Shown in pieces: positions 24,683-33,423 of a stretch of DNA of 64,000 nucleotides. This DNA is from Hydrogenophaga sp040372165. Lineage in GTDB: Bacteria; Pseudomonadota; Gammaproteobacteria; Burkholderiales; Burkholderiaceae_C. How positions within the stretch are numbered: position 1 is the first letter of the stretch; each line of letters begins with the position of its first letter. The position numbers and the translations under genes are program-made. The notes beneath the pieces were generated by a model. That model was not told the origin of the DNA and did not search any database. It saw only the letters and a list, made by a program, of their open reading frames with translations. The stretch covers positions 62,001-126,000 of the forward strand of contig NZ_BAABWG010000003.1 in NCBI RefSeq assembly GCF_040372165.1, read 5' to 3'.

Positions 24683-25801
24683 ATGTCCACGACCACCACC
24701 TTGTTCGACCCCACCGAAGTCGGCGCCTGGCGCCTGCACAACCGCGTCGTCATGGCGCCGCTGACTCGCAACCGCGCGCCCGACGCCATTCCCACCGACC
24801 TGATGGCCACCTACTATGAGCAACGGGCCAGTGCAGGCCTTATCATCACCGAGGCCACCGCCATCAGTCCCACAGCGCAAGGCTATGCAGATGTTCCCGG
24901 CCTCTATGGCACCGAGCAGATCGACGGCTGGAAGAAGGTGACCCATGCCGTGCACAGGGCGGGCGGCAAGATCGTGACCCAGCTGTGGCACGTCGGGCGC
25001 ATCTCTCATGTGGAGCTGCAACCTGATCACCAAAAGCCGGTGGCGCCTTCTGCCATTCGCGCCGAAGCGCAAACCGTGCTCATCAAGGAAGGCAAGCCCG
25101 AGTTCCAGCCCACCTCCGAACCACGCGCCCTGCGCTCCGAGGAGATCCCGGGCATTGTCCAGGACTACCGCCATGCGGCCCAGAATGCCATCGCGGCCGG
25201 CTTCGACGGTGTGGAGATCCACGCCGCCAATGGCTACCTGATCGACCAGTTCCTCAAGACCGGCGCCAACCAGCGCAAGGACGACTACGGCGGCCCCATC
25301 GAGAACCGAGCCCGTCTGCTGCTGGAAGTGGTGCGCGCCATCACGGAGGCCATCGGCGCAGATCGCGTCGGCATTCGCCTCTCCCCGGTGACGCCGGCCA
25401 ACGGCATCGATGATGCCGACCCACAACCCCTCTTCGAATATGTGGTCAAGCAGTTGGCCCCCCTGCACCTGGCCTACCTGCACATCATCGAAGGTTCCAC
25501 CGGCGGCCCGCGCGAGCTGCCCGAGCGCCCCTTCGACTACGGTGCACTCAAGACCGCCTACCAGATGGCGGGCGGCAAAGGCGCCTGGATGGTCAACAAC
25601 GGCTATGACCTGCCGCTGGCCAATGAAGCGCTGGCCGAAGGCGCCGACCTGGTGGCGTTCGGCCGTTCGTTCATCTCCAACCCTGATCTGGTGGCGCGCC
25701 TTCGCGCCGGCGGACCATTCAACAAGGCACACCGGGTCACGTTCTACGGTGGTGGCGCAGAAGGCTACACGGATTACCCGACGCTGGATCAGGCAGGCTG
25801 A
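24683..25801 (+). CDS. nemA: Alkene reductase, Old Yellow Enzyme family (N-ethylmaleimide reductase type)
   Basis: FMN and NAD(P)H-dependent reductase of activated C=C bonds and electrophiles, cytoplasmic. The 372-aa protein shows the classical OYE order: RVVMAPLTRNRAPDAIPT (FMN contact), YYEQRASAGLIITEATAIS, VTQLWHVGRISH, GFDGVEIHAANGYLIDQFL with the His/Asn substrate pair, NQRKDDYGGPIENRARLLLE and GADLVAFGRSFISNPDL with phosphate binding. The ATG opening MSTTTTLFDP is preceded by GAGAGA. Expression may depend on the microsatellite directly upstream. It is followed by an intrinsic terminator. Symbol by similarity; the physiological substrate is unknown. Confidence 0.92.
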   Translation: MSTTTTLFDPTEVGAWRLHNRVVMAPLTRNRAPDAIPTDLMATYYEQRASAGLIITEATAISPTAQGYADVPGLYGTEQIDGWKKVTHAVHRAGGKIVTQLWHVGRISHVELQPDHQKPVAPSAIRAEAQTVLIKEGKPEFQPTSEPRALRSEEIPGIVQDYRHAAQNAIAAGFDGVEIHAANGYLIDQFLKTGANQRKDDYGGPIENRARLLLEVVRAITEAIGADRVGIRLSPVTPANGIDDADPQPLFEYVVKQLAPLHLAYLHIIEGSTGGPRELPERPFDYGALKTAYQMAGGKGAWMVNNGYDLPLANEALAEGADLVAFGRSFISNPDLVARLRAGGPFNKAHRVTFYGGGAEGYTDYPTLDQAG

Positions 25802-25905
25802 AGCGTGGGCGGCCGCAGATCGCCTCTGCCGGGCCGATGAAAAGAAATGGGCGTGAAAACACGTACAGTTGTTTTGGCGCCCGCCACCCTCACCGCCTAT
25901 GATGG

Positions 25906-25937
25906 GGCCTCATACGATTCAATGAGGCCTCTTTTTT
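25906..25937 (+). terminator. Intrinsic terminator overlapping the sirB2 start codon
   Basis: Stem GGCCTCAT (25906-25913) with ATGAGGCC (25922-25929), an 8-nt loop, then TC and six T. It would end the ene-reductase transcript. The last two T are part of the TTG start codon assigned to the next gene. Confidence 0.75.
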
Positions 25938-26343
25938 GTTCATCACACGCGCCTACCCGCTTGTCCACGACGCCCACGTTTTGCTGGTCGGTCTGAGCGG
26001 CGCGTTGTTCGCTGCTCGTGGCCTCGGGGTACAGCTTGGTATGGCCTGGGCCATGGCTCGAAAGGTGCGCATGGCCAGTGTCTACATCGATGTCGCCCTT
26101 CTGGCTGCGGGTGTCTGGCTATGGTTCATGCTGGGGTTTCACCCACTGCACGACACCTGGTTGGGCGTCAAACTGGGCTTGCTGGTGGTGTACATCCTAC
26201 TGGGCACCATGGCGCTCAAGCGTGCCAAGGGGCGCTTGAACAAGGCCGCGTTTTTCTTGCTGGCCCTGGGTTGCTATGGGTGGATGATTTCCATTGCGGT
26301 GACCAAACACCCACTGGGCTTTTTCAAAGGGGTACTCGCATGA
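25936..26343 (+). CDS. SirB2 family small membrane protein
   Basis: A 135-aa protein with about four hydrophobic helices (HVLLVGLSGALFAARGLG; VYIDVALLAAGVWLWF; GVKLGLLVVYILLGTMALKR; AAFFLLALGCYGWMISIAV) and the SirB2 family pattern. Members are uncharacterised inner-membrane proteins. The only start that leaves the first helix complete is a TTG at 25936 inside the T-run of the preceding terminator; a TTGGCG-18-TATGAT promoter-like pair at 25874-25903 could serve it. The gene overlaps the next by 4 nt. Start assignment is uncertain; the family call is good. Confidence 0.75.
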   Translation: MFITRAYPLVHDAHVLLVGLSGALFAARGLGVQLGMAWAMARKVRMASVYIDVALLAAGVWLWFMLGFHPLHDTWLGVKLGLLVVYILLGTMALKRAKGRLNKAAFFLLALGCYGWMISIAVTKHPLGFFKGVLA

Positions 26344-26786
26344 GTGAGCGCGAGAGCTCAACGGCCAACACCGTCTCTGGCTACGTGCCAGGAGAGTGTC
26401 CTGCCAAGCCACCTGCGCGCAAGCTGGTGCGGGTGCTGCTCGCGATCGCCGGGGGTATCTCGCTCGCACTCGGCGTCGTCGGCGTGGTGTTGCCCGGCTT
26501 GCCTACTACACCCTTTATTCTGCTCACAGCCTTCTGCTGGGCCAAAGCCTCACCACGACTGCACCGCCGGCTGCTCGATCACAAATGGACCGGCCCCTTG
26601 TTGCGCGACTGGGAAGCCAACCGAAGCCTCACTGTGCGCACCAAAGCCATCGCCGTCTGCTCGATGCTGGTGATGGTGTGTATCTCCGCCTGGGGCTTTC
26701 GCGAACGCCCGCTGGCCGTGGCCACGCTGCTGGCCTTGGCGGCGGTAGGTGCCTGGGTTGTGCTTCGGATTCCGACAAGAAAATAG
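26340..26786 (+). CDS. DUF454 (YbaN) family inner-membrane protein
   Basis: A 148-aa protein with a ~30-residue cytoplasmic start, then hydrophobic helices. The family hallmark is visible in GVVGVVLPGLPTTPFILLTAFCWAKASPRLH (in part: LPGLPTTPF, FCWAKASPRLH), followed by LRDWEANRSLTVRTKA. Function is unknown throughout the family. The ATG overlaps the sirB2 stop (ATGA), so the two are co-translated. Three more helices close the protein, which ends RIPTRK. Confidence 0.85.
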   Translation: MSERESSTANTVSGYVPGECPAKPPARKLVRVLLAIAGGISLALGVVGVVLPGLPTTPFILLTAFCWAKASPRLHRRLLDHKWTGPLLRDWEANRSLTVRTKAIAVCSMLVMVCISAWGFRERPLAVATLLALAAVGAWVVLRIPTRK

Positions 26787-27055
26787 GGCCCCCACGCTCC
26801 GCCGCTGCGCGGGTCGCTGCCCCCCGAGGGGGCGCGATTTGCCTTGGGGCGGCCCGGCGGCAAATCCTTCTTCCCCAACGCCACCGTTGCGCTGCGACGC
26901 CGACCGGGAAACCCGGATCGGCCGCACCCTCGGTTTGGGGTATTTCGCTCCGGAAAGTCGACTCCCCCGCCGCGCTGCGCGCGTCCCCCTCTAGGGGGCG
27001 CTACGATCCGGACCGGGAAACCCGGGTCCGCCGCACCCTCGGTTTGGGGCACTTT
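26787..27055. repeat. Cluster of short palindromic intergenic repeats
   Basis: This gene-free gap holds at least three units. One at about 26790-26865 has CTGCGCGGGTCGCTG, then CCCCCCGAGGGGG, then CCTTGGGGCGGCCC. Two, at about 26895-27000 and 27000-27045, share GACCGGGAAACCCGGnTC and GGCCGCACCCTCGGTTTGGGG or close variants. The last two are the reverse complement of the unit in the right arm of the long repeats at 7127 and 22545. Confidence 0.8.
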
Positions 27056-27062
27056 TCACACC

Positions 27063-27096
27063 AACAAAAAAGGAGCCTCCTGGCTCCCTTTTTGTT
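27063..27096. terminator. Intrinsic terminator of pgk
   Basis: Stem AACAAAAAAGGAGCC (27063-27077) with GGCTCCCTTTTTGTT (27082-27096), one mismatch, 4-nt loop. A-rich and T-rich flanks let it work in both directions. It stands 17 bp past the pgk stop. Confidence 0.85.
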
Positions 27097-27112
27097 TTGC
27101 TGAAGGAATTCT

Positions 27113-28306
27113 TCAGCCTGCGCGGCGAGCCAGCACTTCAAATGCGGGCAGCGTTTTGCCTTCCAGCACTTCCAGGAAAGCGCCGCCGCCGGTGGAGATG
27201 TAGCCCACCTGCTTTTCGATGCCGTATTTGGCAATCGCTGCCAGCGTATCGCCACCGCCGGCGATGCTGAAGGCGTCGGATTCGGCGATGGCTTTGGCCA
27301 CTTCCTTGGTGCCGTTTTCGAACGCATCGAATTCGAACACGCCCACAGGGCCGTTCCACACAACAGTGCCAGCGGCCTTGAGCTTCTCGGCCAGGATCTT
27401 GGCGGTTTCAGGGCCGATATCGAGGATCATGTCGTCCTCGGCCACGTCGGCAGCCTTCTTGACTTCGGCCTTGGCCGTGGGGCTGAATTCCTTGGCCGTC
27501 ACCACGTCCACCGGGATCGGCACTTCTGCGCCGCGTGCCTTCATCGCTTCGATCACGGCCTTGGCGTCGCCCACCAGATCGGGCTCAGCCAGACTCTTGC
27601 CGATGGGCAGGCCAGCGGCGAGCATGAAGGTGTTGGCAATGCCGCCACCCACAATCAGGCCATCCACGTTCTTGCTCAGCGACTGCAAAATGGTCAGCTT
27701 GGTCGACACCTTGGAGCCAGCCACAATGGCCACCAGCGGACGCTTGGGATTGGCCAGGGCTTTGGAGATGGCATCCATCTCTGCCGCCAGCAGCGGACCG
27801 GCACTGGCCACCGGCGCAGTTTCAGCAATGCCGTAGGTCGTGCCCTCGGCGCGGTGAGCGGTTCCGAACGCGTCGTGCACAAACACATCGCACAGGGCAC
27901 CCAGCTTCTTGGCCAGCTCAGGGTCGTTTTTCTTCTCGCCTTTGTTCAGGCGACAGTTTTCCAGCAGCACCACTTCGCCCGGTGCCACAGAGAAATCGCC
28001 GTCGATCCAGCCAGAAATCAGGCGTACCGAGCGATCGAGCAGCTGGCCAAGGCGGGCAGCCACAGGCTTGAGGGAATCTTCAGGTTTGAATTCGCCTTCC
28101 TTGGGGCGACCCAGGTGAGAGGTCACCATGACTGCAGCGCCAGCCTTCAGTGCCATTTCAATGGCCGGGACACTGGCACGCACCCGCGTGTCTTCTGTGA
28201 TGTTGCCCTGATCGTCGAGTGGAACGTTCAGGTCGGCACGGATAAAAACCCGTTTGCCTTCAACTTTGCCCTGGGCGCACAGATCGGAAAAGCGAATGAA
28301 TTGCAT
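27113..28306 (-). CDS. pgk: Phosphoglycerate kinase
   Basis: Transfers phosphate from 1,3-bisphosphoglycerate to ADP in glycolysis, and the reverse in gluconeogenesis. The 397-aa protein has the N-domain RVFIRADLNVPLDDQGNITEDTR with the substrate Arg/Asp, VMVTSHLGRPKEG, and FVHDAFGTAHRAEGTTYG. The C-domain has VAIVAGSKVSTKLTIL, NGPVGVFEFDAFENGT and SIAGGGDTLAAI for nucleotide binding. The ATG at 28306 (MQFIRFSDL) has AAGG 8 nt upstream. It stands alone here, without gap or fba neighbours. Confidence 0.97.
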   Translation of the reverse strand: MQFIRFSDLCAQGKVEGKRVFIRADLNVPLDDQGNITEDTRVRASVPAIEMALKAGAAVMVTSHLGRPKEGEFKPEDSLKPVAARLGQLLDRSVRLISGWIDGDFSVAPGEVVLLENCRLNKGEKKNDPELAKKLGALCDVFVHDAFGTAHRAEGTTYGIAETAPVASAGPLLAAEMDAISKALANPKRPLVAIVAGSKVSTKLTILQSLSKNVDGLIVGGGIANTFMLAAGLPIGKSLAEPDLVGDAKAVIEAMKARGAEVPIPVDVVTAKEFSPTAKAEVKKAADVAEDDMILDIGPETAKILAEKLKAAGTVVWNGPVGVFEFDAFENGTKEVAKAIAESDAFSIAGGGDTLAAIAKYGIEKQVGYISTGGGAFLEVLEGKTLPAFEVLARRAG

Positions 28307-28506
28307 GAAGAAACCTTTTCGAGCCGGCATCGGCCGGTGCTGTGAGAAACACGTCAGTCCAAGCCGGCCATTGTAGGAAATTTGAAACGGCTAGGCACAC
28401 GACCTTTGTCACCGCCAGCATCACAGCGCAACTCGCTCGAGTTCAGGTTTTCTCACGCTTGGGAAGGCTGCAACAAAGCACCTTCTCCATCATACCCCCC
28501 AGAGCA

Positions 28507-30192
28507 TCAAGTCGGCCACCGCAGACCGCAGCCATTGACGATGTCGAGGTCTGGGTTGTAAGCCGTGGTTCGCACCCCGGTCAGCCTGAGGACCGTGTGA
28601 AACACGTTGTCGTGCGAATATGGCTCGTTGGCATGGCGTCTAAGGCACGGCCAGTCGTAGCCCCGATGATTGCGCGTGCTCTGTGAAGCCCACATCGCCA
28701 TCGGCACATGGGTTTGCTCTTGCGGTGCAAACGCATAAGGCACACCATGCAGATACACGCCACCCTCACCCAGTGATTCGCCGTGGTCGGAGACGTACAC
28801 CCATGTCACGTCGTTCAGGCCCCTGTCCGAACGCCGCTGCGCCCATTCCAGCGTTTTGCCCAGAAAGTGATCCGTGTAGGCGATCGAGTTGTCGTAGGCA
28901 TTGCGGATGGATGACTCGTCACACTCGCTCAGAGACTGGCGATCGCACTCCGGCGCGAATCGTTTGAAGGCTTGCGGGCTGCGCTTGTAGTAGGCAGGGC
29001 CATGGCTGCCCATCTGGTGCATCACCACCACCACACCGCGCGCTGCGCGCACCGGGTCCAGTGCAGCGATCCTCTGCTCAAGCCCTTCGAGCATGATCTC
29101 ATCGTGGCACTCTCCCGTTGCACAGTAGCGCGGGTCCTCCGCCTCTCGTGTGCTCACGTGGGTCACCCGGTTACAAACACCTTTGCAACCCGACTGGTTG
29201 TCCAGCCACAGCACGGCCAGTCCGGCTCGCTGCAACACATCCAGCAGGTTTTCCTGATGCTGTGTCTCGTCACCCCCGTTGTCCTTCGTCAGTGGTGAGA
29301 AGATGCAGGGCAATGACACATGCGTGTTGGTGCCGCACGATGACACCTGGTCAAAGTAGATCAGGCCACGCTGCGATCGCCACGTCTTGAGTTCAGGTGT
29401 CGTCGCGCGCTCATACCCCCCGATGCCGAAGTTGTCCGCGCGCGCAGTCTCCCCAACCACCAGTAGCAACATGGGCGGGGGTGCCAAGCTGCTGCCCGAG
29501 GGCACAACAAGCTCGGCATCCTGCCCGACAGGCGTCATGGCGATGGCTTTGCTCGGCCAGCTCTCGGCGAGCAAAACGCCCCCACCCCAGACCGAGTTGA
29601 GCGGGTTCATCATGAATCGAACAGGCTTGTGGTTGCGCATGAGCGACGCCACACCCTGGTATTGCACCATGACGGCTGCCACCGCCACCGCCAGTCCCGC
29701 CACCATGCCCAGCACATTGGTCAGACACTGCCGCCCCAGGGTAAGCCGCGCCACGGGACGGCGCCATATCCACCACAAGGGCAAGGCGCTCAAGAGGCCG
29801 GTGACCAGAAAGAGTCGGACGCTGAGCAGATCCTGCACTTCCCGGGCGTCTGTGTGAACCACATTGACCAACATGGTGCTGTCGATGACAACGCCATATG
29901 TCCACATGAAGTAGGAACTGAAAGCGGACGCCAGGACCAGGCCAGTGGCCACGGGGCGAAGCAGCCGCGACCAGTTCACTGCAGCCAGCAGTACCACGAC
30001 CAAACCCGCAATGGCCACCGCCATAGAGGCCGTCATGGCCCAGCGTTGCACCGAAGACCCTGCAATCTCGCCGATACGCTGCCACAAGGGAAGATTCCCC
30101 GCCAAGGCCAGGTACGCTGCCAGCAAGGATGCAAAAAGCCAGAAAGGCGTTGAAGATGAGGGGGGCCGTGCCTCCCGGAAAGCAATGGACAT
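28507..30192 (-). CDS. eptA: Lipid A phosphoethanolamine transferase
   Basis: Inner-membrane enzyme with a periplasmic catalytic domain that adds phosphoethanolamine to lipid A, lowering negative charge. This is the family that includes the MCR enzymes. The 561-aa protein has about five TM helices in residues 15-185, then a sulfatase-fold domain. Metal ligands and nucleophile are visible: Glu248 (VVGETARADNF), the nucleophile Thr290 in CGTNTHVSLPC with flanking Cys286/Cys296 placed to form the family disulfide, and SDHGESLGEGGVYLHG with the Asp-His pair. It lies 78 bp after the sensor kinase gene, and a PmrA-like box falls in that gap, so it probably has its own regulated promoter. Confidence 0.95.
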   Translation of the reverse strand: MSIAFREARPPSSSTPFWLFASLLAAYLALAGNLPLWQRIGEIAGSSVQRWAMTASMAVAIAGLVVVLLAAVNWSRLLRPVATGLVLASAFSSYFMWTYGVVIDSTMLVNVVHTDAREVQDLLSVRLFLVTGLLSALPLWWIWRRPVARLTLGRQCLTNVLGMVAGLAVAVAAVMVQYQGVASLMRNHKPVRFMMNPLNSVWGGGVLLAESWPSKAIAMTPVGQDAELVVPSGSSLAPPPMLLLVVGETARADNFGIGGYERATTPELKTWRSQRGLIYFDQVSSCGTNTHVSLPCIFSPLTKDNGGDETQHQENLLDVLQRAGLAVLWLDNQSGCKGVCNRVTHVSTREAEDPRYCATGECHDEIMLEGLEQRIAALDPVRAARGVVVVMHQMGSHGPAYYKRSPQAFKRFAPECDRQSLSECDESSIRNAYDNSIAYTDHFLGKTLEWAQRRSDRGLNDVTWVYVSDHGESLGEGGVYLHGVPYAFAPQEQTHVPMAMWASQSTRNHRGYDWPCLRRHANEPYSHDNVFHTVLRLTGVRTTAYNPDLDIVNGCGLRWPT

Positions 30193-30248
30193 CGACGGGA
30201 CGACGCGAACAGCGTGTTGCCAGGGTCCCGGAAGTCTGTTGTCGAAAC

Positions 30249-30265
30249 CTTAAATGAACATTAGG
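30249..30265 (-). promoter_or_regulatory. PmrA-like box in front of eptA
   Basis: On the minus strand it reads CCTAAT-GTTCA-TTTAAG: two half-sites of the YTTAAK-N5-YTTAAK type, with one mismatch in the first. It ends 57 bp before the eptA start and begins just past the kinase stop. The same arrangement recurs, without mismatch, at 36758-36774. Confidence 0.6.
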
Positions 30266-30270
30266 AAGCC

Positions 30271-31638
30271 TCAGCGCCCGGGCCAGCTCAGCCAGAAGCG
30301 GGTGGTCATGGGGGGCTGACCGGTATCGCGTCGCAATTGCGCACCGCAGGCGTCGGCCAGACGCTCCACCAGCCTCAGCCCCAGCCCCAGCCCTCCTCGC
30401 TCGGCGCGATCGGAGGCGGGTATGTGCGCGTCCTGACCGCGCTGTCCGTCATCGCTCACCGTCACGTGGGTGCTGCCGTCGTCCTGCCAGATGTCCACCC
30501 TGACCTGCGTCCCCTGCGGCGTATGGCGAACGGCGTTGTCAATCAGGTTGCGCATGGCCAGTTCCACCAGCAAGGGCGGAGCGGCCACCTTCACCGGCGC
30601 CTCTGGCGATTCAAGCGAAAGGTCATGCCCTGAGGCCATGTCTTTTGGCGCGATATCGCTGAGCAGCGCCACGGCGATCGCACCGAGATCAGCTTCTTCA
30701 CGACTGTCTTCACTGGAGCGTTGTGCGCGGGCCAGATCGAGCAGCTGCTGGAGAATCCGGCCGGCCCGCAAACTCTGCTGCTGCAAGACTTCCAGCTGTT
30801 CGGGGGTGGGGTTCTGCTTCGCCGCCCGCGCCTGAAGCGCAATCGCAGACAGGGGCGTGCGCAACTCGTGCGCGACATCGGAGGCGAACGCCCTCTCGCG
30901 CTCGGCCTGCTCCTGCAAGGAGTCGACCAGGGAGTTGATGGCGTGAACTGTGCTGGCAAACTCCGAAAACGCCTCGCCTGTCTCAAGGCGCTCCCCTGAC
31001 CGCAGATTCAACGCGGCAATCCGGGAAGATAGCCGGTCCAACGGCCGCAGCCCGCGACCCATGGCCCACCACAGCAAGGCAGCCACCAGAGGGAACAGGA
31101 GCACGGCCGGCTCGACCACATGCGAAGCAATTTCGTAGCCCACCTCATACCCGTGTTGCGTATCGAGCAGCACCGCCACTGCACGCACTTGACCAAGCGC
31201 ATCCTGCCCTCGCGTCATGTACATGCGGTAGAGGACATCTCGTCCTGTGCCTGGCGATCGCCAATGCATGTCTTGCAAGCCCAGCGCCATGTCGGGCCGC
31301 AAACCCAGGCGGTCAACCATGCCATGGGAGTCACGCACCACCTGACCATCACGCCACTGCACATAGGCCAGGTCCAGCGCATACTCCTCGTGTTCCACCC
31401 GGTGGGCTTCCTCCGTGACGGAGATCGGCGCATCTTCTTTCGGCCAGGGAGCGAACAGAACGCCACGCCCCACCGAGATCAGCTGCCCGTCCGGAATTTC
31501 CTCATCGATTTCATGGTACGCCGTCCACCAGGCGAGCAAACCGGTCACCAGCCAGACCAGCACCACCGCACCCATGGCCCACCGCAACAGGTATCGCTTG
31601 AGGGACGGCAGGCGAAGGACGTCTGATGACTTGCCCAA
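30271..31638 (-). CDS. Two-component sensor histidine kinase (PmrB/QseC-like)
   Basis: The 455-aa protein has TM1 (GAVVLVWLVTGLLAWWTAY), a periplasmic sensor of about 130 residues, TM2 (VVEPAVLLFPLVAALLWWAMG), a HAMP linker and HisKA with phospho-His in FASDVAHELRTPLSAIALQ. The HATPase_c has N-box LIDNAVRHTPQGT, a degenerate G1 (SDDGQRG) and GLGLRLVERL. The start is a TTG 6 nt after the regulator stop, with GAGGGG about 8 nt upstream, which indicates translational coupling to the regulator. Position before eptA and the shared box suggest that it senses envelope stress or cations. The G1 box is less glycine-rich than usual. QseC and PmrB are hard to separate by sequence alone. Confidence 0.88.
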   Translation of the reverse strand: MGKSSDVLRLPSLKRYLLRWAMGAVVLVWLVTGLLAWWTAYHEIDEEIPDGQLISVGRGVLFAPWPKEDAPISVTEEAHRVEHEEYALDLAYVQWRDGQVVRDSHGMVDRLGLRPDMALGLQDMHWRSPGTGRDVLYRMYMTRGQDALGQVRAVAVLLDTQHGYEVGYEIASHVVEPAVLLFPLVAALLWWAMGRGLRPLDRLSSRIAALNLRSGERLETGEAFSEFASTVHAINSLVDSLQEQAERERAFASDVAHELRTPLSAIALQARAAKQNPTPEQLEVLQQQSLRAGRILQQLLDLARAQRSSEDSREEADLGAIAVALLSDIAPKDMASGHDLSLESPEAPVKVAAPPLLVELAMRNLIDNAVRHTPQGTQVRVDIWQDDGSTHVTVSDDGQRGQDAHIPASDRAERGGLGLGLRLVERLADACGAQLRRDTGQPPMTTRFWLSWPGR

Positions 31639-31644
31639 GGCGCT

Positions 31645-32343
31645 TCACCCCTCATCGGGGATGAAGTAACCCACCCCCCGAACAGTCTTGATCAACTGGT
31701 CGCCCAGCTTCTTTCGCAAGTGGTGCACATGCACCTCGATGGCATTGCTCTCGACAGACTCGCCGAAACCGTACAGAGCAGATTCCAGGCGAGAGCGGGA
31801 CATCACCCGTGGACTCGCCTGCAGCATGGCCAGCAGCACAGCGAACTCCTTCGCGCCGAGCGGCACGACCACGCCGCCTTTTTCGACCACGTGCGAAGCC
31901 GGGTCCACCACAAGATCACCTCGCTGGATCACAGGCCGGCTGCGTCCCGCAGAGCGCCGCAACATCGCCCGCATGCGCGCCTGCAGTTCATCCGCATTGA
32001 AGGGCTTGATCACGTAATCATCCGCACCCGTGTCCAGGCCGATGATCCGGTCTGTCACGCCGTCGCGTGCCGTCATGATCAGCACCGGCAAATCCGGGTG
32101 CGGCAATGCCTCCTGTACGCCACTCTTCGAGCCAGCCTGGCTTCTCAGCCTCTGAAGCAAGTCCAGGCCTTCGCCGTCGGGCAGCCCCAGGTCCAGCAGC
32201 ACGGCATCAAAGGGCTCAGCCTGCAGGGACAGCCATGCGTCCTTCACCGTCGAGCAAGCATCCACCGCATAGCCGGCATTGCGAAGGTTGTCGCTCAGGC
32301 CTTGCGCAATGGCAGCGTCGTCCTCAACGATCAGAACCCTCAT
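31645..32343 (-). CDS. OmpR/PhoB-family response regulator (PmrA/QseB-like)
   Basis: The 232-aa protein has a receiver domain with acidic Glu7/Asp8/Asp9 region, phospho-acceptor Asp51 (VLLDLGLPDGEG), MTARDGV and the Lys of DDYVIKPF. The C-terminal winged helix has VPLGAKEFAVLLAMLQASPRVMSRSRLE and SNAIEVHVHHLRKKLG. The ATG is 60 bp after the epimerase stop on the same strand. It probably acts on the two YTTAAK-N5-YTTAAK boxes found in this cluster. A ~15-residue Ser/Gly/Glu insert between the receiver beta-3 and beta-4 regions (RLRSQAGSKSGVQEALPHPD) is longer than usual. Confidence 0.9.
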   Translation of the reverse strand: MRVLIVEDDAAIAQGLSDNLRNAGYAVDACSTVKDAWLSLQAEPFDAVLLDLGLPDGEGLDLLQRLRSQAGSKSGVQEALPHPDLPVLIMTARDGVTDRIIGLDTGADDYVIKPFNADELQARMRAMLRRSAGRSRPVIQRGDLVVDPASHVVEKGGVVVPLGAKEFAVLLAMLQASPRVMSRSRLESALYGFGESVESNAIEVHVHHLRKKLGDQLIKTVRGVGYFIPDEG

Positions 32344-32403
32344 GGCTACAACACTCCTGTTCGGTCAACGGCTCAATGAGCCAGGATTCGCCAGCTGCCT
32401 GAA

Positions 32404-33423
32404 TCACTCACCTGGCGATCCGGTGCGTGGATAGTATGTACGGTACCACTCGACAAAGCGCTTCACACCCTCTTCGATCGGCGTGCCGGGCACATCGCCG
32501 ATCAACGCTTTGAGGGCAGTCACGTCGGCCCAGGTCTCCGGCACGTCGCCCTGCTGCATGGGCAGCATTTCCTTGATCGCCTCTGTCCCCAGCGCCGCCT
32601 CGATGCATTCGACAAATCGCATGAGCATCACGGGCGAACTGTTGCCCACATTGAGCACCCTGTGTGCCGGCTCCTTCCCCGATGCAACGGGAGGTCGCGA
32701 CAGCACGCGCACAACCGCATCCACCACATCGTCCACATAGGTGAAATCGCGCCGCATCTGACCATGGTTGTACACCTGGATGGACTCTCCTGCCAGGATC
32801 GCGCGCACAAACTTGAAGATGGCCATGTCGGGACGACCCCATGGCCCATAGACGGTGAACAGACGCAACCCACTGGACGGGATCCCGAACAGGTGGCTGT
32901 AGCTGTGCACCATGAGCTCATTCGCCTTCTTGCTCGCAGCGTAGAGCGATACCGGACGATCGGTGACCTTGTCTTCCGACAGCGGCATGGTGTTCGATGC
33001 GCCGTACACAGAGCTTGACGAGGCATACACCAGATGTTTCACACCCTGATGACGGCAGCCTTCGAGCAAGGTCATCATGCCGGCCATGTTGCTGTCCACG
33101 TAGGCCATCGGGTGATCCACCGAGTAGCGGACCCCGGCCTGTGCCGCCAGGTGCACAACCTCATCGAATGGCTCCGCCTTGAACAATCGGGCCATGCCTT
33201 CCCGGTCGGCAAGATCGAGATGTGCAAACCGGAACCCCTCGCGCGCCGTCAACCGGGCCAGTCGATCCTGTTTCAGCTGCAGGTCGTAGTAGTTGTTGAG
33301 GCTATCGAGCCCCAGCACGTCAGCCCCCATGTCGAGCAACCTGTGCGCAACATGGGAACCGATAAAGCCTGCGGCGCCGGTCACCAGGACGCGCCGCTCA
33401 GGCCCGCTTGTTTGCTCTTTCAT
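32404..33423 (-). CDS. UDP-glucuronate 4-epimerase-like NAD-dependent epimerase
   Basis: Short-chain dehydrogenase-fold epimerase, predicted to make UDP-galacturonate from UDP-glucuronate. In the 339 aa are the NAD loop VTGAAGFIGSHVA, the catalytic Ser/Tyr/Lys (YASSSSVYG and YAASKKANE), LRLFTVYGPWGRPDMAIFKF and MRRDFTYVDDVVDAVVRVL. The C-terminus has MQQGDVPETWADVTAL, the signature of the UDP-GlcA epimerase branch (LpsL/Cap1J) rather than GalE. The start ATG overlaps the stop of the GT39 gene by 4 nt. It supplies the activated sugar the two neighbouring transferases would need. Other UDP-sugar substrates are possible. Confidence 0.88.
   Translation of the reverse strand: MKEQTSGPERRVLVTGAAGFIGSHVAHRLLDMGADVLGLDSLNNYYDLQLKQDRLARLTAREGFRFAHLDLADREGMARLFKAEPFDEVVHLAAQAGVRYSVDHPMAYVDSNMAGMMTLLEGCRHQGVKHLVYASSSSVYGASNTMPLSEDKVTDRPVSLYAASKKANELMVHSYSHLFGIPSSGLRLFTVYGPWGRPDMAIFKFVRAILAGESIQVYNHGQMRRDFTYVDDVVDAVVRVLSRPPVASGKEPAHRVLNVGNSSPVMLMRFVECIEAALGTEAIKEMLPMQQGDVPETWADVTALKALIGDVPGTPIEEGVKRFVEWYRTYYPRTGSPGE

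Noticed and set aside
28507..30192. Acquired mcr-type colistin resistance gene
   Set aside because: The gene has the same catalytic residues but sits in a chromosomal regulatory cluster, with no mobile element next to it; intrinsic eptA is more likely.
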